Notes: generated by a model not told the origin, from the sequence alone. Positions 45,841 to 58,384 are shown, counted from the stretch's first letter. The stretch: DNA of 64,000 nucleotides from Alisma plantago-aquatica (GCA_963693085.1 OY856410.1:890953835-891017834); one strand, 5' to 3'. Numbers and translations are program-made.

Positions 45841-48066
45841 GGGTGAGAGCCTCGATGATAGTAGAAGAAATAGAGAGAGTGGAAAAACTGAAAGATGAAC
45901 ATGCAAGTTACATTGAAGAACATGGGGAACCCACTCCAGAAAGTATCAATGCCAGACTAGAAGTAGAAAGGGAAAGATCCTAGTCGAACCAATCCTTGAG
46001 GAGTTAGAAGAAGAGGAAGACCAGACAGAACCATAGGTCTTTGAGTACACACCATCCGAGGAGATGCCAAATCCGAATAAGAGATTTGCACCAGAAATTG
46101 AGGAGGAGAGACCTAAGAAAGTGGCCAAGATATTTAAGGAAAAAGCATCAGTACCTATAAACATCCCCAACCAGCAAGCACTGGCAAGCAGAAGGGAAGA
46201 ACCTGATAATCAGTTGGTGCCCAGAGATGAAGAATGTCATGAAAAATGGTATGATATATTCAAAAGGAAGAATTACAAGGAAACCAGGTATGTGACATCA
46301 ACACTTTAGAGAAACTAGGGATCCATAATAGGTTGAAACAGAGCTTCGAGAAACTAGGAATATACAAAATTTATTTCACAAGTGTGACCTCTTATGATGA
46401 TTTGACACAAGAATTCATGTCCTCCATCATAAAGTTGCCTATAGATAGAAGTGAAATCTCAGAGTGTGGAGGTGAGTACAAGTTGCAAGTGAGGATAATG
46501 TAGAAAGACTAAATCCTAATAAAGATATGGATTAATGCAATCTTCACAGACTAAACCGAACAGGCAAAACGTGTTAACAAGGCACGAGGCGATAAGGATG
46601 CAAAGGGCTTCACAATTGAAAAGAGTTGGGAAAGACTCCCAATGGCCCCAAATACAACTCTGGATAGTCAAACATCACATGTAATGCACTCAGAATTCAT
46701 GAGGGTGGTGCATAAAATCTTTTTTAATTCACTGATGTTTAGGGCATAGACTGGAAATGTAACTAGGTTGGACCTCCACATTCTGTGGAGCCTTATGGAA
46801 GGATGGGAAGTTAATATAGAAATAATACTTATTGAAAAGCTAGCTGCAACAATGGGAGTCGATGGTCCCCATGATTTCTGCATGGGGGGATCATAACATA
46901 AATAGCACACCAATTGGGCTACCCAAGCAAGCTCAAGTACTTTCTAAGATCTGAAGGAGATACACTAGTAGATGAAAAATGTCTAGTAGCAGCAAATAAC
47001 CTAGCAAGGACACCAAATGGATATGCCTATAAGTTTTAGATGACAAAACTCATACTGCCCCTCCCAGAATTAAGAGGATACGACCTGGAGAAGTTTGTCT
47101 TCAAGAAAGAGGAGGTCCTCGGGTTGATATCAGGCAAGAGGGAAACAACTAGCAAGCACCCAAAGGAGGCATCCACCAAGCAAATGTCTAGAAAGAGGGT
47201 GCTCACATGAGTCCTTGAGAAGTCAATAAAGAAACTACATCCTCCAAAAGTGGTAGAGTTGGATTTAGAAGATGTCAACACCGCCAAACAAGTCACTACA
47301 ACCACTACCCTAGAAGCAGTTGTCCCTAATCAAGGAGCGATAACCAATCAAGAAGAAACCATGAAGCCACCAGTAAAGAAAGCTTATCAAGAAAGCAAGT
47401 CAGACGGGCCAACGACAACCGCAAAAATAGACACGCCAGAGAAAGAGGCGCCTCAACCAGAACAAATCTCACACCAAGGTAAATATTTGCCCAAAGTCCA
47501 TGGAGAAGGACAAGAAGTAGGCTCATTTGACAAGCCTATCCTGAGGGCGACCAAAAGGACAAAACTCATGGAGATAGGATGGGAGATTGACAACCTCCTT
47601 TAGAACATCTCAAACTCTAATTTGAACTTTACCAATATAACTACTACTTTATCGTCACTAACAGTACATGTACGAAAGCTTACATGTACAAAAGCTGACC
47701 GAGGACATCCAACATGTCCTCAATCTACCTCTATAGATGTAGCAGCTAGTTGCAAACCAACTGTAGGTGATACATGCATTGGTCGGGGTGATGAGTGAGC
47801 TCGCCTCCCTACGAAGAGAGCGGGATGAGCTCCGAGAAGAAAATATGAAGCTACGAGAGGAAGTAGCAAAAAGAAAGGAGGAATCCCCACCAAATATCAG
47901 CATGTATTTAGAGACATGTCAAGCAACTCCAATGGAAGCAACATCAGATGTTGATTTCCACCTTAGACAGGACTTGTTGTTTGCAAAAATGCAAGTGCTC
48001 CACACTGAAACAACAATGTCAAGGTGCACTCAACAACTAGAAGAAGAGGATCCAGTAGGATCATAA
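45841..48066 (+). pseudogene. ORF3 of element A (ATHILA ORF-1-like, decayed)
   Basis: Remains of the third Athila-type ORF. Basic/acidic N-terminal stretches lie at 46,064-46,309 (CHEKWYDIFKRKNYKETRY). Then, after a frame change, the family core is seen at about 46,296-46,490 (LKQSFEKLGIYKIYF, YDDLTQEFMSSIIKLP). Further decayed core follows to about 47,100, and a Lys/Glu/Pro-rich linker runs to 47,603. The last part, 47,767-48,066, is open and carries a strong heptad coiled coil (LASLRRERDELREENMKLRE at about 47,803-47,862). Many stops and frameshifts are present. Function of the family is unknown. The coiled coil suggests self-association. Confidence 0.7.
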
Positions 48067-48179
48067 AGCAAAAAAAGAGTGTCTGCTGAGGGATATGACA
48101 TTGCCACATCCCCCGCCTCGCTAGGGCACTCAAAAAAATGAAGAAAAGGGTCTAGAAGGATAGGCAAAGAAGAGTACTT

Positions 48180-49330
48180 CTATGCCATCAGAGCTCGAAA
48201 CCCCCACAGGAAAAAAGAAGAAGCAGTGGGAGAGAACGACGTAGGGGAAATACAACCAGAAGCAAGAGGAGAAGTCACTAAAATGATTGAAGATATAATG
48301 GAGGGACTTGACCCACTGTTTAGCTATAGGGTCCCACCCCCACATGTCTATGATAGTTTTATGAAGGAAATTCTTCTGGACGAACCAATAATAGGTGGAG
48401 GATTCTCTATCTCTTTTGAGAGAGAAATAGAACTAATGATATATTAAGAGGATATAGGAAATTTGCAAAACATGTTTTCTAAGGCACCTCCAAAACCAAC
48501 AAATCCAGTATTCTCAGAACAGCCTGCAGTCTCAATAACTATAAACACACCGCCTGTGTGTTCCCTGCTTCCATGCAAGATGGCCGACATGGACATGTCA
48601 TCAATCATGGGCATGCTGATAAGGGACATCCATGTCCTAACTAACATCCTAGATGATGCAAATCCAGGATAGAATGTCATCTATCGCAATAATAAGTATA
48701 GTCTACAAGGAGTGATCTACATTTCACTTTTACACCACAGGCAAACATAAGCAGAAATATTTTTAGAATTCTATGAAGGTCTATAATAGAGGAATACATG
48801 CACAAAGATAAAGATGGGCCAGTGTTCAATGTGACATCCAATCTAGTAACTCACCTACTCAAGGAAAGAGACAACATTGCTTCAGTTTGCAAACTATAGG
48901 AAGCCCTAGATAGAAGTAGATCTCTGAAGTTTGTCACCCTGCCCTTCAAAGTTTTCAACCATTGTCTTTTGATAGTTTTTGACCTATCTAAAAGAAAACT
49001 TCTAACTTACAACTTCAGCACCAATGACCTATCATGTGGGTGAATGGTCTTCAAAAATCCAGAGCACAATTCAATTCAAGAAATCCCCACCCGCCTAAAG
49101 AGACAAATACAAGGAGTAAGCGGGTTGTATCACCCCAATTGGAAGGAAATTTCCATAGAATGCAATCTTGGCCAAGAAGGACTGAACTCAGGGGATATTT
49201 CCTTCTTAGCACTGAGGGTAATTGAGGCCATCAATAGAGGAACACCTATGGGGAAAATTGCTAATGAAAATTTCCACGCCTAACGAGGAAAATATTTCAT
49301 TGAAATCCTTCATGAGAGAAGATTCTTCTA
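48180..49330 (+). pseudogene. First Ulp1/C48-like protease domain in element A (decayed)
   Basis: Peptidase C48 enzymes cut SUMO-type proteins with a His-Asp-Gln-Cys site. An N-terminal segment (48,226-48,447) precedes the domain. The domain shows FKVFNHCLLIVFDLSKRKL around the expected catalytic His (codon 48,960-48,962), then LTYNFSTND where YYDS is usual, and QEGLNSGDISF near 49,173-49,205 where Q...NGxDCGxF is usual. The catalytic Cys is Ser here (codon 49,188-49,190). RGKYFIEILHERRFFYD follows. There are several frameshifts. It lies in the A element between ORF3 and the polypurine tract, in the same orientation, so it seems captured by the element. The family call rests on motif order. 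Confidence 0.6.
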
Positions 49331-49340
49331 TGACAGATGC

Positions 49341-49649
49341 ATGGCAGACATACCAAGGTGCATGTACTCTCTTATTCCTTTACCCAAAAAGATGCCTTGG
49401 AGAGATGAACTTAGAAATCTAGAGTCTTCACTGAAAAAGAAGACATCACTAGTCCATTCCACTTTAGAGCGGGAAACAACTCCAAAAGTTAACATGCCAG
49501 CATCTAGCATGCCACCAATGCAATCGCTTCTGATCCCAACAACCACCAATATCATCATAACATCACCCTCGTCTCCAAAGGATACATCCTTTAAAGGAAG
49601 TGAGGTACATAGTGAGGAGGAAAACCAAGTTGTTGACACACCACAATGA
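49341..49649 (+). pseudogene. Linker between the two C48-like domains in element A
   Basis: An open stretch of 102 codons with Ser/Thr/Pro-rich, low-complexity composition between the two C48-like domains. It may be a linker of one fused protein. No domain recognised. Confidence 0.4.
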
Positions 49650-49679
49650 GTTGAACCAATAGATGTCACAATGCCTACC

Positions 49680-50490
49680 TTTGAGAACTTCAACGAACCG
49701 GCGTGCTATGTCTTTTCTATGGAAGAAGTCCACTTTCTCCTGGACGTTCTATGCCCGAGAGAGGACAAATTTGTAGTTGTTTTTTAGTGAGGAAATGTAC
49801 AAATTCTACTCCCAGACCTCTGAGATATTATTGACAACAGGAGGGTATATGACAGTAAATGTCATGACAGCTTGCTAACAACTGCTAGCCAAAGATCTCA
49901 CCTATGTATACATGGCATTTTATGAAATATTGGGAGATGTCGTGTCAAAAAAGGAATCAGGTGAGCTAGAAGATTTAATTGATAACTTCAAATACAATGT
50001 TCCAAAATGGATCTTTGTGCTAGTCTTACATGATGGACATTGGACACTTCTAGCATAGACACCATCAATAAAACGTCCATCTTCTACAACATGTCTGATG
50101 TTATGTTCAGTGCAAAGTGCACAAAATATCAGAAAACAACGAACAACGTCAGTGAAGTAAGAGACGCACTAGTAGCCAATAAGATTACAAAATTCATCAG
50201 GGTCTTTGGACGTGGCATACCAGCTGATATATAGTTCAAGAAACTACAATTCTGACATAGGTGTCCACAATAAGAAACTCTTTCAAACGACTATGGATTC
50301 TACGTCCTTTATTGGATACAAATGCTAGCTTTCGACCAAAAAGTCGAATAGTTGTAGGACAACTACTACCACCACCTCTGAGGACAATATGATATGAAGA
50401 TCCTAGACTCAGAATGGTTGATCGCCCACAATGACCTATAATTCGCTTATTCTAGATCAACCTCATTCTTTAACACCCCGTGGACATGGT
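49680..50490 (+). pseudogene. Second Ulp1/C48-like protease domain in element A (decayed)
   Basis: The motif order of C48 peptidases is clear. There is an N-terminal LLTTGGYMTVNVMTACQQLL stretch (about 49,828-49,890) equivalent to the LND.VIN..L region. DGHWTLLA follows, with the catalytic His codon at 50,038-50,040, then DTINKTSIFYNMSD after a shift. CPQ...SNDYGFYVLYWIQMLA at about 50,265-50,325 matches CPQQ.NGYDCGFYVL. The catalytic Cys is Tyr (codon 50,292-50,294), one base from TGT. Stops and frameshifts are present. Whether the two domains came by tandem duplication or by two captures cannot be told by eye. Confidence 0.68.
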
Positions 50491-50497
50491 GAATGAT

Positions 50498-50511
50498 AAG
50501 TTTGGGGGGAG
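50498..50511 (+). other. Internal polypurine-like motif of element A
   Basis: AAGTTTGGGGGGAG right after the coding region, 8 bp before the hAT-like insertion. A second, LTR-adjacent tract is at 52,594. Element B has the same two-tract layout. Confidence 0.55.
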
Positions 50512-51427
50512 TTTGAATCACTGTTCATAAAATCGACCGCTTAGGCCGAATAATCGACTGAATATTCTTTTTGGGGGTCTACCGCTCCGATTATGAATAA
50601 TCGGCCTATAATCGGTCCAGGACCGATTAATCATCCGATCGGGGGAATAATTGGCCGATTAATCGGCGATTTTCAAAATCAAATGCTAGTAATAATTTTT
50701 TTGTACATTAATTTTTTCTAATACTACTATTGGTCATTACAATTACATTCTCTTCTTCCAATTTACATATTTGGTCTTCTCCTCATGTTTTCTCTATAAG
50801 TTTATAGTTAGTGTTTATTGAACTGATCCTTACTGTTGATGTTTTCTTCTTTAATTTCATCAATGTTTCTAATTACTTCTTAATGCAATATTAGTCTATG
50901 ACTTATCAATGTTTCTAATTACTTATCAATGTTTTTTTCCCTAATTTCATCAATGTTTCAAGTTACTTATTAATGCAATATTAGTCTTATCACTTATCAA
51001 TGTTTCTAATTACTTATTAATGCAATATTAGTCTATGACTTATCAATGTTTCTAATTACCTATTAATGCAATATTAGTCTATTGCTTATCAATGTTTCTA
51101 ATTACTTATTAATGTGATATTAGTCTATGACTTATCAATGTTTGTAATTACTTATCAAAGTTTTCTTCTCTAATTTCATCAATGTTTCTAACTACTTATA
51201 AATGCAATATTATTCTATTAATTATAAATGTTTCTAATTGCTTATCATTGTCATTATTATATGGTCAATATATAATTTGCATATCTTTATGGTTAATATT
51301 GAAAAAAAATCAAAACCGATTAAAACTGAATATTCTCCCACTTATACTCCCACATACTGTATATACTCTATTCGGTACCCTCTCCACCCATACACCGATT
51401 ACCGCTTTTCAGAACAATGGTTTGAAT
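50511..51427. mobile_element. 901-bp non-autonomous hAT-like element with 8-bp target duplication
   Basis: The element is 50,519-51,419. Flanks 50,511-50,518 and 51,420-51,427 are identical, GTTTGAAT, the 8-bp duplication length of hAT elements. Ends are inverted: CACTGTTCATAAAATCG on the left and, on the other strand, CATTGTTCTGAAAAGCG on the right. Subterminal clusters of CGATTAATCGG-like words (50,580-50,680) resemble hAT transposase-binding repeats. No transposase is encoded. The middle is a minisatellite. Confidence 0.82.
50860..51250. repeat. 46-bp minisatellite inside the hAT-like element
   Basis: About eight imperfect copies of a unit built on TTATCAATGTTTCTAATTAC followed by TATTAATGCAATATTAGTCT. 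Some copies carry an alternative TTTTCTTCTCTAATTTCATC block, so there is a higher-order pattern. Confidence 0.85.
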
Positions 51428-52592
51428 AGGTGAACATGGTATGTCTCTACTTTGATATTAACTACTTTCTGCCCTTCTTAACAAACAATTTTGGCTTGAT
51501 TTTTGTACATATATATAAATACCCTTGTTGAAACCTCAAGTACAAATAGTATTAAAAAGGTAGATTTTTTAATCTATTTTTCCTGAATCGTGTCATAACC
51601 CCAAACCTTAGAGTGTCTTGTCTTCAAGCTAGGTCTTAGTGCAATTTCTTCTTCAAGAATGATGGATCTAGGCTCTTAATCTACTTAAAAACTTTTTTGA
51701 GTGCAATAATGTGTTAATGTCAACCTAACCTCGAGCTAATGTAGAAGGTACGTGTACGTTAGTCAATCAAAAGAAATCTCAAGGAAAAGAGGACTCAGTC
51801 TACCACGCTCCCAATTGACACAAAGATCCTGAGTATAGGTAGGAAAGTGCATAACCCTAGAAAAAGAGGAAACAACTACCCCTTCTAGTTTAAAAATCCC
51901 AACTTTAGGATCACAAAGAGGCATGGAAGCCCAGCTTCCCCTGAAAACCTATTATTCCTAAGCCTGTGAGAAATAATAAAAGCTGAGAAGAATACAAATC
52001 TTGAGATTTGTGCCTAGAAAGATGTTGAAGGGTTTTTTCTGGCCAGTGTATTGCTTCACTCATGAATGAAGATATGGCGTCTGTTGTATTGGTGTCTTGA
52101 AGCCAACCTTCAAACACCTATGCTCCTAAGGGGAACCTAACACAACCACCTAAAATTGAATTAGGGCCCACCAGGGCAACACCACCTCTAAGGAAAATTG
52201 ATGGTTGAGCAAACCTGAGGAATGTATGAAACACCCAAAGCCTTCAGCCTACCCAAATACAATAGCTAGGAGACCCAAAAAAATAAAATTTGGTGTGAAA
52301 GCTACCTCTTCCATAACTTTACACAAGTACAACCTAGAATAAGATCATCAATGCTTCATGAAGAAGGAACTCTCTGAAAAAGAAAGTCATGGAAAGCAAC
52401 ACGAGTGTTGACACTCTTAACCAAGAGAGAGAGAGAGTTTTGGGTGCCGACAACCTCTTGACCAGATGCATAAATCTTGATTTGAGATTGATGTTATCAC
52501 ATTTGCGCACTCACAAAATAATGTGCAATAAAACCCTTTGAAGTAATTTGAAGCTTTAATTCTAATTGTTAGCCTGAGGACATGCTAGACTC
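51428..52592. other. 3' untranslated region of element A
   Basis: Non-coding sequence between the internal polypurine motif and the LTR-adjacent tract, with a short GA run near 52,425. No supported ORF. Confidence 0.6.
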
Positions 52593-52607
52593 TAAGTTTG
52601 GGAGAGT
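52593..52607 (+). other. Polypurine tract of element A
   Basis: TAAGTTTGGGAGAGT directly before the TGATTACATCC start of the 3' LTR, comparable to AAGCTTAGGGGAGTT in element B. Confidence 0.7.
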
Positions 52608-52904
52608 TGATTACATCCAATTTTGGGGATATTATATGTTTATTTTATCCATATTTCCATGTTATTTAGATGAATTCATATCCATTTCCCTCCTACATTG
52701 CTTATATTCTCCTTACCCTACATTGACAAGGACAATGACGTTAAATGTAGGAAATAAAGGACTGGAAGCTTAATCATTACATGTTGAGCCACCACCGGAT
52801 GACAACCAATAGCCATTGGCTTGCCCCCACCAGATGTTACCTAACAGCCCATGATGTGCCACTGAGTTGACAACGTGTGCGTCTATCAACCATAGACGAA
52901 CCCT

Positions 52905-53170
52905 TGGGCATCAACTGATGGTGCGTCAGTGCCTAAAAACTGGTGAAGCTTTTGCACCCATCAATCGATGGTGCATCTATGCATGAAAACTATTGGAGCT
53001 TTTACACCCATCAACCCATGGCACACCAGTTACCATCATCTAGTGGAACATCTACTCCTATCACCACAGACGAAGCCTCAGGCATTAGCCGATGGAGCAT
53101 TTGTGGCTGACACCTAGTGGAGATGTTATGCCCATCAATCAATGGCATGCCTACTACTTACATTCGATGG
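52905..53170. repeat. Degenerate palindrome array in the U3 of the A 3' LTR
   Basis: Words of the form CACCCATCAATCGATGGTGC and variants recur about every 50 bp at first (52,953 and 53,003), with AAAACTRTTGGAGCTTTT-like linkers, then again at 53,090 and 53,131. The best copy (52,953-52,975) is a near-perfect inverted repeat. The truncated 5' LTR lacks this part. Confidence 0.6.
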
Positions 53171-53269
53171 CTACCCTAATAGGTGATGTACTCAGACCCT
53201 TAATCACATTCCCTAAGGATGGGTTCCTGGGATACTTGGGACACAAGTAAAGGACCCTAGGCCAATGCC

Positions 53270-53278
53270 TATAAAAAG
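53270..53278 (+). promoter_or_regulatory. TATA box of element A 3' LTR
   Basis: TATAAAAAG, the copy of the 5' LTR TATA box at 17,016, about 100 bp after the palindrome array. Confidence 0.65.
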
Positions 53279-56200
53279 GGAACGACCAGCTATGTAAAGA
53301 GGGTCGTCGGGGTGGTCATACATTCTACTCCTAGGCAAGCACGACCGACTAGATGTGGAGATTTAGAAGGAAGGAGCCACCATTGACTGATCTCAGCTAC
53401 CCTCGACCGATAGGAGTGACAGACAAGAGTCCATCAGCCCCGACATCCCGAACCTCACCCACCCATGCTCGCCCATTCTCAGTGCCCTTCCAGTGTCGGG
53501 AGAAGGAGGAAACGAAGGTCCGCCACACTGTTGCTGGGATCCAAGAGCGACAAGATCAGGCCACCAGTTGATGCCATTGGTTGTGGCCATTTCCTGGCTA
53601 CTATCAGTGTATCCCTCGGGCCCCTCCCTACTTTGACTTTCTTTTCCTTTCTTTTCCATATTCCCGTTTTTTGTCATCCATGTCTACATCCATTTGAAAA
53701 CTCGAAATGCCACTCATGAGAATGGGGCTAAGCACCTAAATTGGGTTGGGAGTAGTCACTAATGCCCTCCCAACATGTATATACTTGCACCCTTTTGAAT
53801 ATAAATATCCTTAGAGATAATTATCTCCATACTCTTGTTCTTGAATGTTTCACATGTATCATTAGCTACCATCTTGTGATATTTGATTGTTAGTGCATCA
53901 AAAGAGTAGAACCAACCTTATCTAAGTGTTATGAAGTAGTACGAATGCATGAAAATGTTGGAATGTTAAAACTAATGGTCATACGGCTTGCTTTGAGATT
54001 GTTTGTTTACCATCTCGAGAGAGAGGTAACCTTATAATCTAGATCTATCCTAAGCTCGAGAGAGGAGGGAATAGACATATATGATGATTGTTTATAATCT
54101 TGCTAAGGGTATACAAAAAGGGTGTGAGTATTGCATGTTGGTGAGAGATCTTAGTACGTGAAACCCGATCCATGTTCCTTTCCATACTTTAGTTTCAAGT
54201 TCCTTGTTTGACTTTATTTTCTTGTTTTATTTTCATACTTTTGCTCTTTATTTCTTTGTTTTGAGAATCATAGTTCCTTAGGGAACGCCATCTTGATCTA
54301 CCTTTTATTTGGTGTATCTCAGTTTGAGATTCACGTTCTTAGCACTTACCAACCTTGTCCCTGTGGTTTGACCCCGATTTGCTACATCGGACCCCATATA
54401 ATAGTTGTGGGGGCCTGTGTCGGTTTATAAATTGAAGAGTCTGAGTACTCTAGATCCACTTGGTTTTGGATGTGTGATTTAGGGCGGTCAAATTCTGAAG
54501 CGATATGTATACATATATATACATACATATACATATATATATGTTAAAGGGAGTTGAGAGATTATATGAGTTAATCATTTTTATTTATTTTATTGTATTT
54601 TATAAAACATTCCCAAAAGGATCAAAGATTTATATGATCATGAACTTTTATTATCTAGGTAATACTAAATACCAAATTTGTTGCATTTTTATTCTTCTTG
54701 AACTCATGATTAATTGCTTAATATGTTTTTTAATTGAAATAGCATGTATGTATGATATTTTCTTGCTTAGTTGGAGGTTGGCAAGGCAAAACCTTAACTT
54801 TAGTCAAATTAGGGTATGAAGGACATATGGGTGTTTCAGATATCAATTTGAGTAATATCAAACAACATATTTTTTAGGAATTATTAGTTGGGTCGGGCAA
54901 GGAAAACCTTACTCCTTTAGTAAGGGTTGTTGGGTTCAATTTGCCTTAAATAGGCTAAAATGATGAGTTCATGTTAACCAATTTTCATTAATGATTTTTT
55001 GATATCATTAATGATTACTTGCAATCCAATAATGATACTATATATTACTTATATTAATCAAGAATGGATAGAACATCAATTGGAAGAAAGTGATTTACCT
55101 TGAACTGAGCATATAGGTCAAAGGTCAATTGGTTGTTGTAAAGGTAAGCGAACCTTTAGGTATGAGCCTACAAAAAAAATTATTGGGAAGGATAACAATT
55201 AAAAAAAAATAAGTAGTACCTAAATGGGTTATACTTCCAAATCACCAACCTAAGCACCTCAACCAACCACCAAGACCTTTGATTTCAGATTAGAAAGGTG
55301 GAGCTGATAGTCGGTTTCAGAAGACATTTCTAAAAAATCAATTTCAACGCTAGTTTGAACCTAAATTGAGGTTCAAAATTGTTAAGTTCTTATTATTTTT
55401 ATTGAGTTATATTAACTTTAATTATTATATCGTTGAGTCCTAATTCTCTAGAATATTTGGTAGAAATGTTAACTCCTATTTCTTTCAATAGTTACCACTT
55501 ATTTATCTAGGAAAGGATCCTCTCTATGTTTTTGGCAGTTGATTACAAGTTTGGTGGAATTTGTCTATGATATTGATGAAGACCATGTGTTCACCAACCT
55601 CTATGAAAGAAATGAGTGATTAAACACCCAATTCAAAAATATAATTGTGCATACACTTAAATTCAATTAACTAGTGTTACCTAGCCTTAAATCTAGAAAT
55701 TTTGAGTTTTTGGGAAATGTATGGTATTTGTATTGAAATTCATCATGTACACTTAATTCATTATATTATGATTTAGAATTTATTATTGATGAAACATTTC
55801 ATATCCATTATACATGTTTCTTTAGCCTAGAACTAATTTGGAAGCTCTTGAACATTTCATACTTAAAAATTAGTTGTATCAACCAATAAAATGTTATTCA
55901 AAACCTTTATTTGGTGTGATGTTGAGATATTGATTTATGTCATGTGATATATAAAACATATAGTGGCCTTCTATGTCAGGAAACCATCAGCTTGGAAATA
56001 TTTTCTCATTTACAATATAAGAAGCTCAAATGTGATCATTTTGAAAGAAACTTGGTATCACATCTTCTAATTAATTGGATGTTATGTTGATGGGATTAGT
56101 CAATATATTTATCTCTTAATTAATAATTGATGTTAAATTTGGAAAATAAATGATTCTTTAGAAGAAATATGTGGTCCATCCATTTGCAACATGTTACAAT

Positions 56201-56879
56201 GGTCCCTTTTTTGGGGTCAGTTAATATGTACTAGATCTAAGAAAAGAGACTAGTATACCAATCTGAGTATCCTACCATATTGAACAAACCAAATAACTTT
56301 TTGGTAAATATGACACATAAGTGGTGCTATAACTTTTTGATCAGTCCATCGATAAGTAAATGAAAATGCAAAGCTGGATGAGTTCATGATAAATAGGAAT
56401 CATTGTTAATTAAAGTCATATTATTATATAGTCAAGAGTGTCTATCTATGTGTGTCCAAAAAAATGAGAAAATTTTATATTTGGGTGGGTGGGTAAGATG
56501 TAAATCTCCATGTAAACACTTACCCTAGCTTCCACTGCGAGTTAAAGCCATCCAACCATTTCAAGTTCCTACTCGATACACAATTTTGCATTCCTTAGGT
56601 GTGAGGCTCACTCGTAGTGTATGTGCAAGCCCCATTTTAGAAGACATAGCCCCACAAAGTTCACAAACTAAATAAATTAACTCTAAATGGCCTAGGGGTA
56701 TGTATGTTTGTACACTAACCTGGCTTTAGTTAAATGTATGAACTATATTTGCTTTTATGTACACTAGTTTTATATTTATATTTTTGCATATATTTATACA
56801 TGAAACCTTAAGTTGTGAACAGAAGAAAAGAGTATGGTAGAAAAATGTGCATTTCTCTGGATGAAAAATAAAAAATTTC

Positions 56880-57110
56880 AAATATTGCATCCATACACTC
56901 AGTGGTCATGACATACTTTTATGACTTTTGAATCATCTTAAAAAACTTTGTAGTCTGTGAAGCTAAGTATCTAAAAATTTCAAAATGAAAAAACATAAAA
57001 ATATATGGTATGTCAATATATGTTATTCATACTTGACTACTTTAGATGAATCAACTTTAACTAAAGTCAATCCTACAATGAAAGTCAACTAGGTCCAGAC
57101 CCCTATCAAA
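56880..57110. repeat. Diverged direct repeat, copy 1
   Basis: It shares, with gaps and substitutions, the words TCTGTGAAGCTAAGTATC, GTCAATATATG and CTTGACTACTTT with copy 2 at 57,880-58,110 (TCTCTGAAGCTAAGCATC, GTCAATATATG, CTTGACCACTTT). It is probably a pair of related transposon pieces. Confidence 0.55.
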
Positions 57111-57879
57111 TGTACACAAGCATACTTCCGTTCATTCTATTTATAATTTAAGATATTTTCTGGTCTAAATGTTCAACATCCCCTTCTATTAATCACTCCA
57201 AAATCTTATAGACTCGTCTTTTTTAATAGCAACTCACATACATATGAACATGAATTAGAGAACGTCTCTAATAATATCATACATATATTCAAAACTTAAG
57301 ACCTCCTTGTCATGAGCAACATGCTTTCTAAAAATGTCTAAATCATGCCTTACAATAAGTAAGTAATGAATCATACACAAAATGAAGATATAGTAAGATG
57401 ATACTTGAAGAGAATATCATATTCTACAAGTGACATATAAAGATTTAACCTACTAATAGGAATATCAAGAAGCTAATCCTGAGTAAGATCCTACTTTGTC
57501 CAACTTCCATTTTAAATTCAATTTTCTTATGCATAACAATTTTACTACAAATGAAGCAGTCCAAAACATATCCTATCTTGTCCTTATATGTGAAAACTAA
57601 ATTTCAAAGAATTAGAATTCTTTTGTTGAAATGCCCAAGAATTTAAGATGGTTATAATATTTTGAAGGTTGTTCCTACCCTTGGGATGTATCCCTCCTGA
57701 TATCACATAAATATAGTAGGATGCTTTTGAAAAATTAGAAAAGAGATAGAAGCCCATAAATCCACCGACTTCAAGCAACTCTGTATTTTACTAATAATTC
57801 ATATATGTAAACATAATTTACATCGAAGTAGAAGACGAGCGGGCAACAAGGTGTGTCACTGGTCCTTTTTGGATTGCAA

Positions 57880-58110
57880 AATCAAACTTTTGAAACCTTA
57901 CATCCATATACTTGGGATTCATAACATTACTATTCATCACTTTTTGGACCCGTTTCTGAAACTCTAAAGTCTCTGAAGCTAAGCATCCAAAATTATCAAA
58001 TACAAAGGATAAAGGCATTTTGATTGTCAATATATGCCTTTGTCGTGCTTGACCACTTTGGCTGAGGCGGCTTAACAGCAGCATGGCCTGCTGTAAAAGC
58101 ATCACTCCTC
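57880..58110. repeat. Diverged direct repeat, copy 2
   Basis: Partner of 56,880-57,110, about 1 kb away in the same orientation. The 95-codon minus-strand ORF at 57,818-58,105 overlaps it and has no support as a gene. Confidence 0.55.
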
Positions 58111-58384
58111 AATCATTCCAGTGGAGAAACTCATATTAGATCTACGCACATATTTCTCTCCGACTCATCCAAAAATCAAAATATCAACATGACTGTGTCG
58201 ATCTCCCCTCGTGTGGATATGTCAAAAAGATCGCATGTGCTTCTTTCTTAATGGAAACACCTGCATATCTAAGTACATAAAAGAGTACATTGTTGTTTTA
58301 GTGGATATAAATAGGAGAAATTAAATAAGAAATAATACCAGATTTGCTGAGGCGTGCAAGTATTCATTTACTACTACAAAACAA

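Larger units (their letters stand above)
16921..54490 (+). mobile_element. Element A: Athila-type Ty3/gypsy retrotransposon, split by nested insertions
   Basis: A degenerate element whose parts lie in order on the plus strand: partial 5' LTR, primer site, gag with CCHC knuckle, protease, RT, RNase H, integrase, ORF3, C48-like domains, polypurine tract, 3' LTR. The RT and integrase peptides (for example VFMDD, HFMVQNGIVLGHKVSKKGIE, FKVNGHRVKRYYE) are those of the Athila/Tat branch of plant Ty3/gypsy. B, C and a hAT-like element sit inside it with their own target duplications. Without them A would be about 16 kb. Stops and frameshifts throughout make it non-functional. Confidence 0.88.
52608..54490 (+). 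mobile_element. 3' LTR of element A
   Basis: About 1,883 bp, starting TGATTAC after the polypurine tract and ending GGGCGGTCA. The part from about 53,170 matches the truncated 5' LTR. The first 560 bp contain degenerate CATCAATCGATGG palindromes (52,909, 52,953, 53,003, 53,131). The TATA box is at 53,270. Confidence 0.8.
54491..58368. other. AT-rich spacer with no gene recognised
   Basis: Sequence between element A and the CACTA element. It holds a TA/CA microsatellite at 54,506-54,543 and a diverged direct repeat (56,880-57,110 and 57,880-58,110). ORFs at 54,505-54,819, 57,584-57,778 and 57,818-58,105 have no recognisable domain. Confidence 0.6.
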
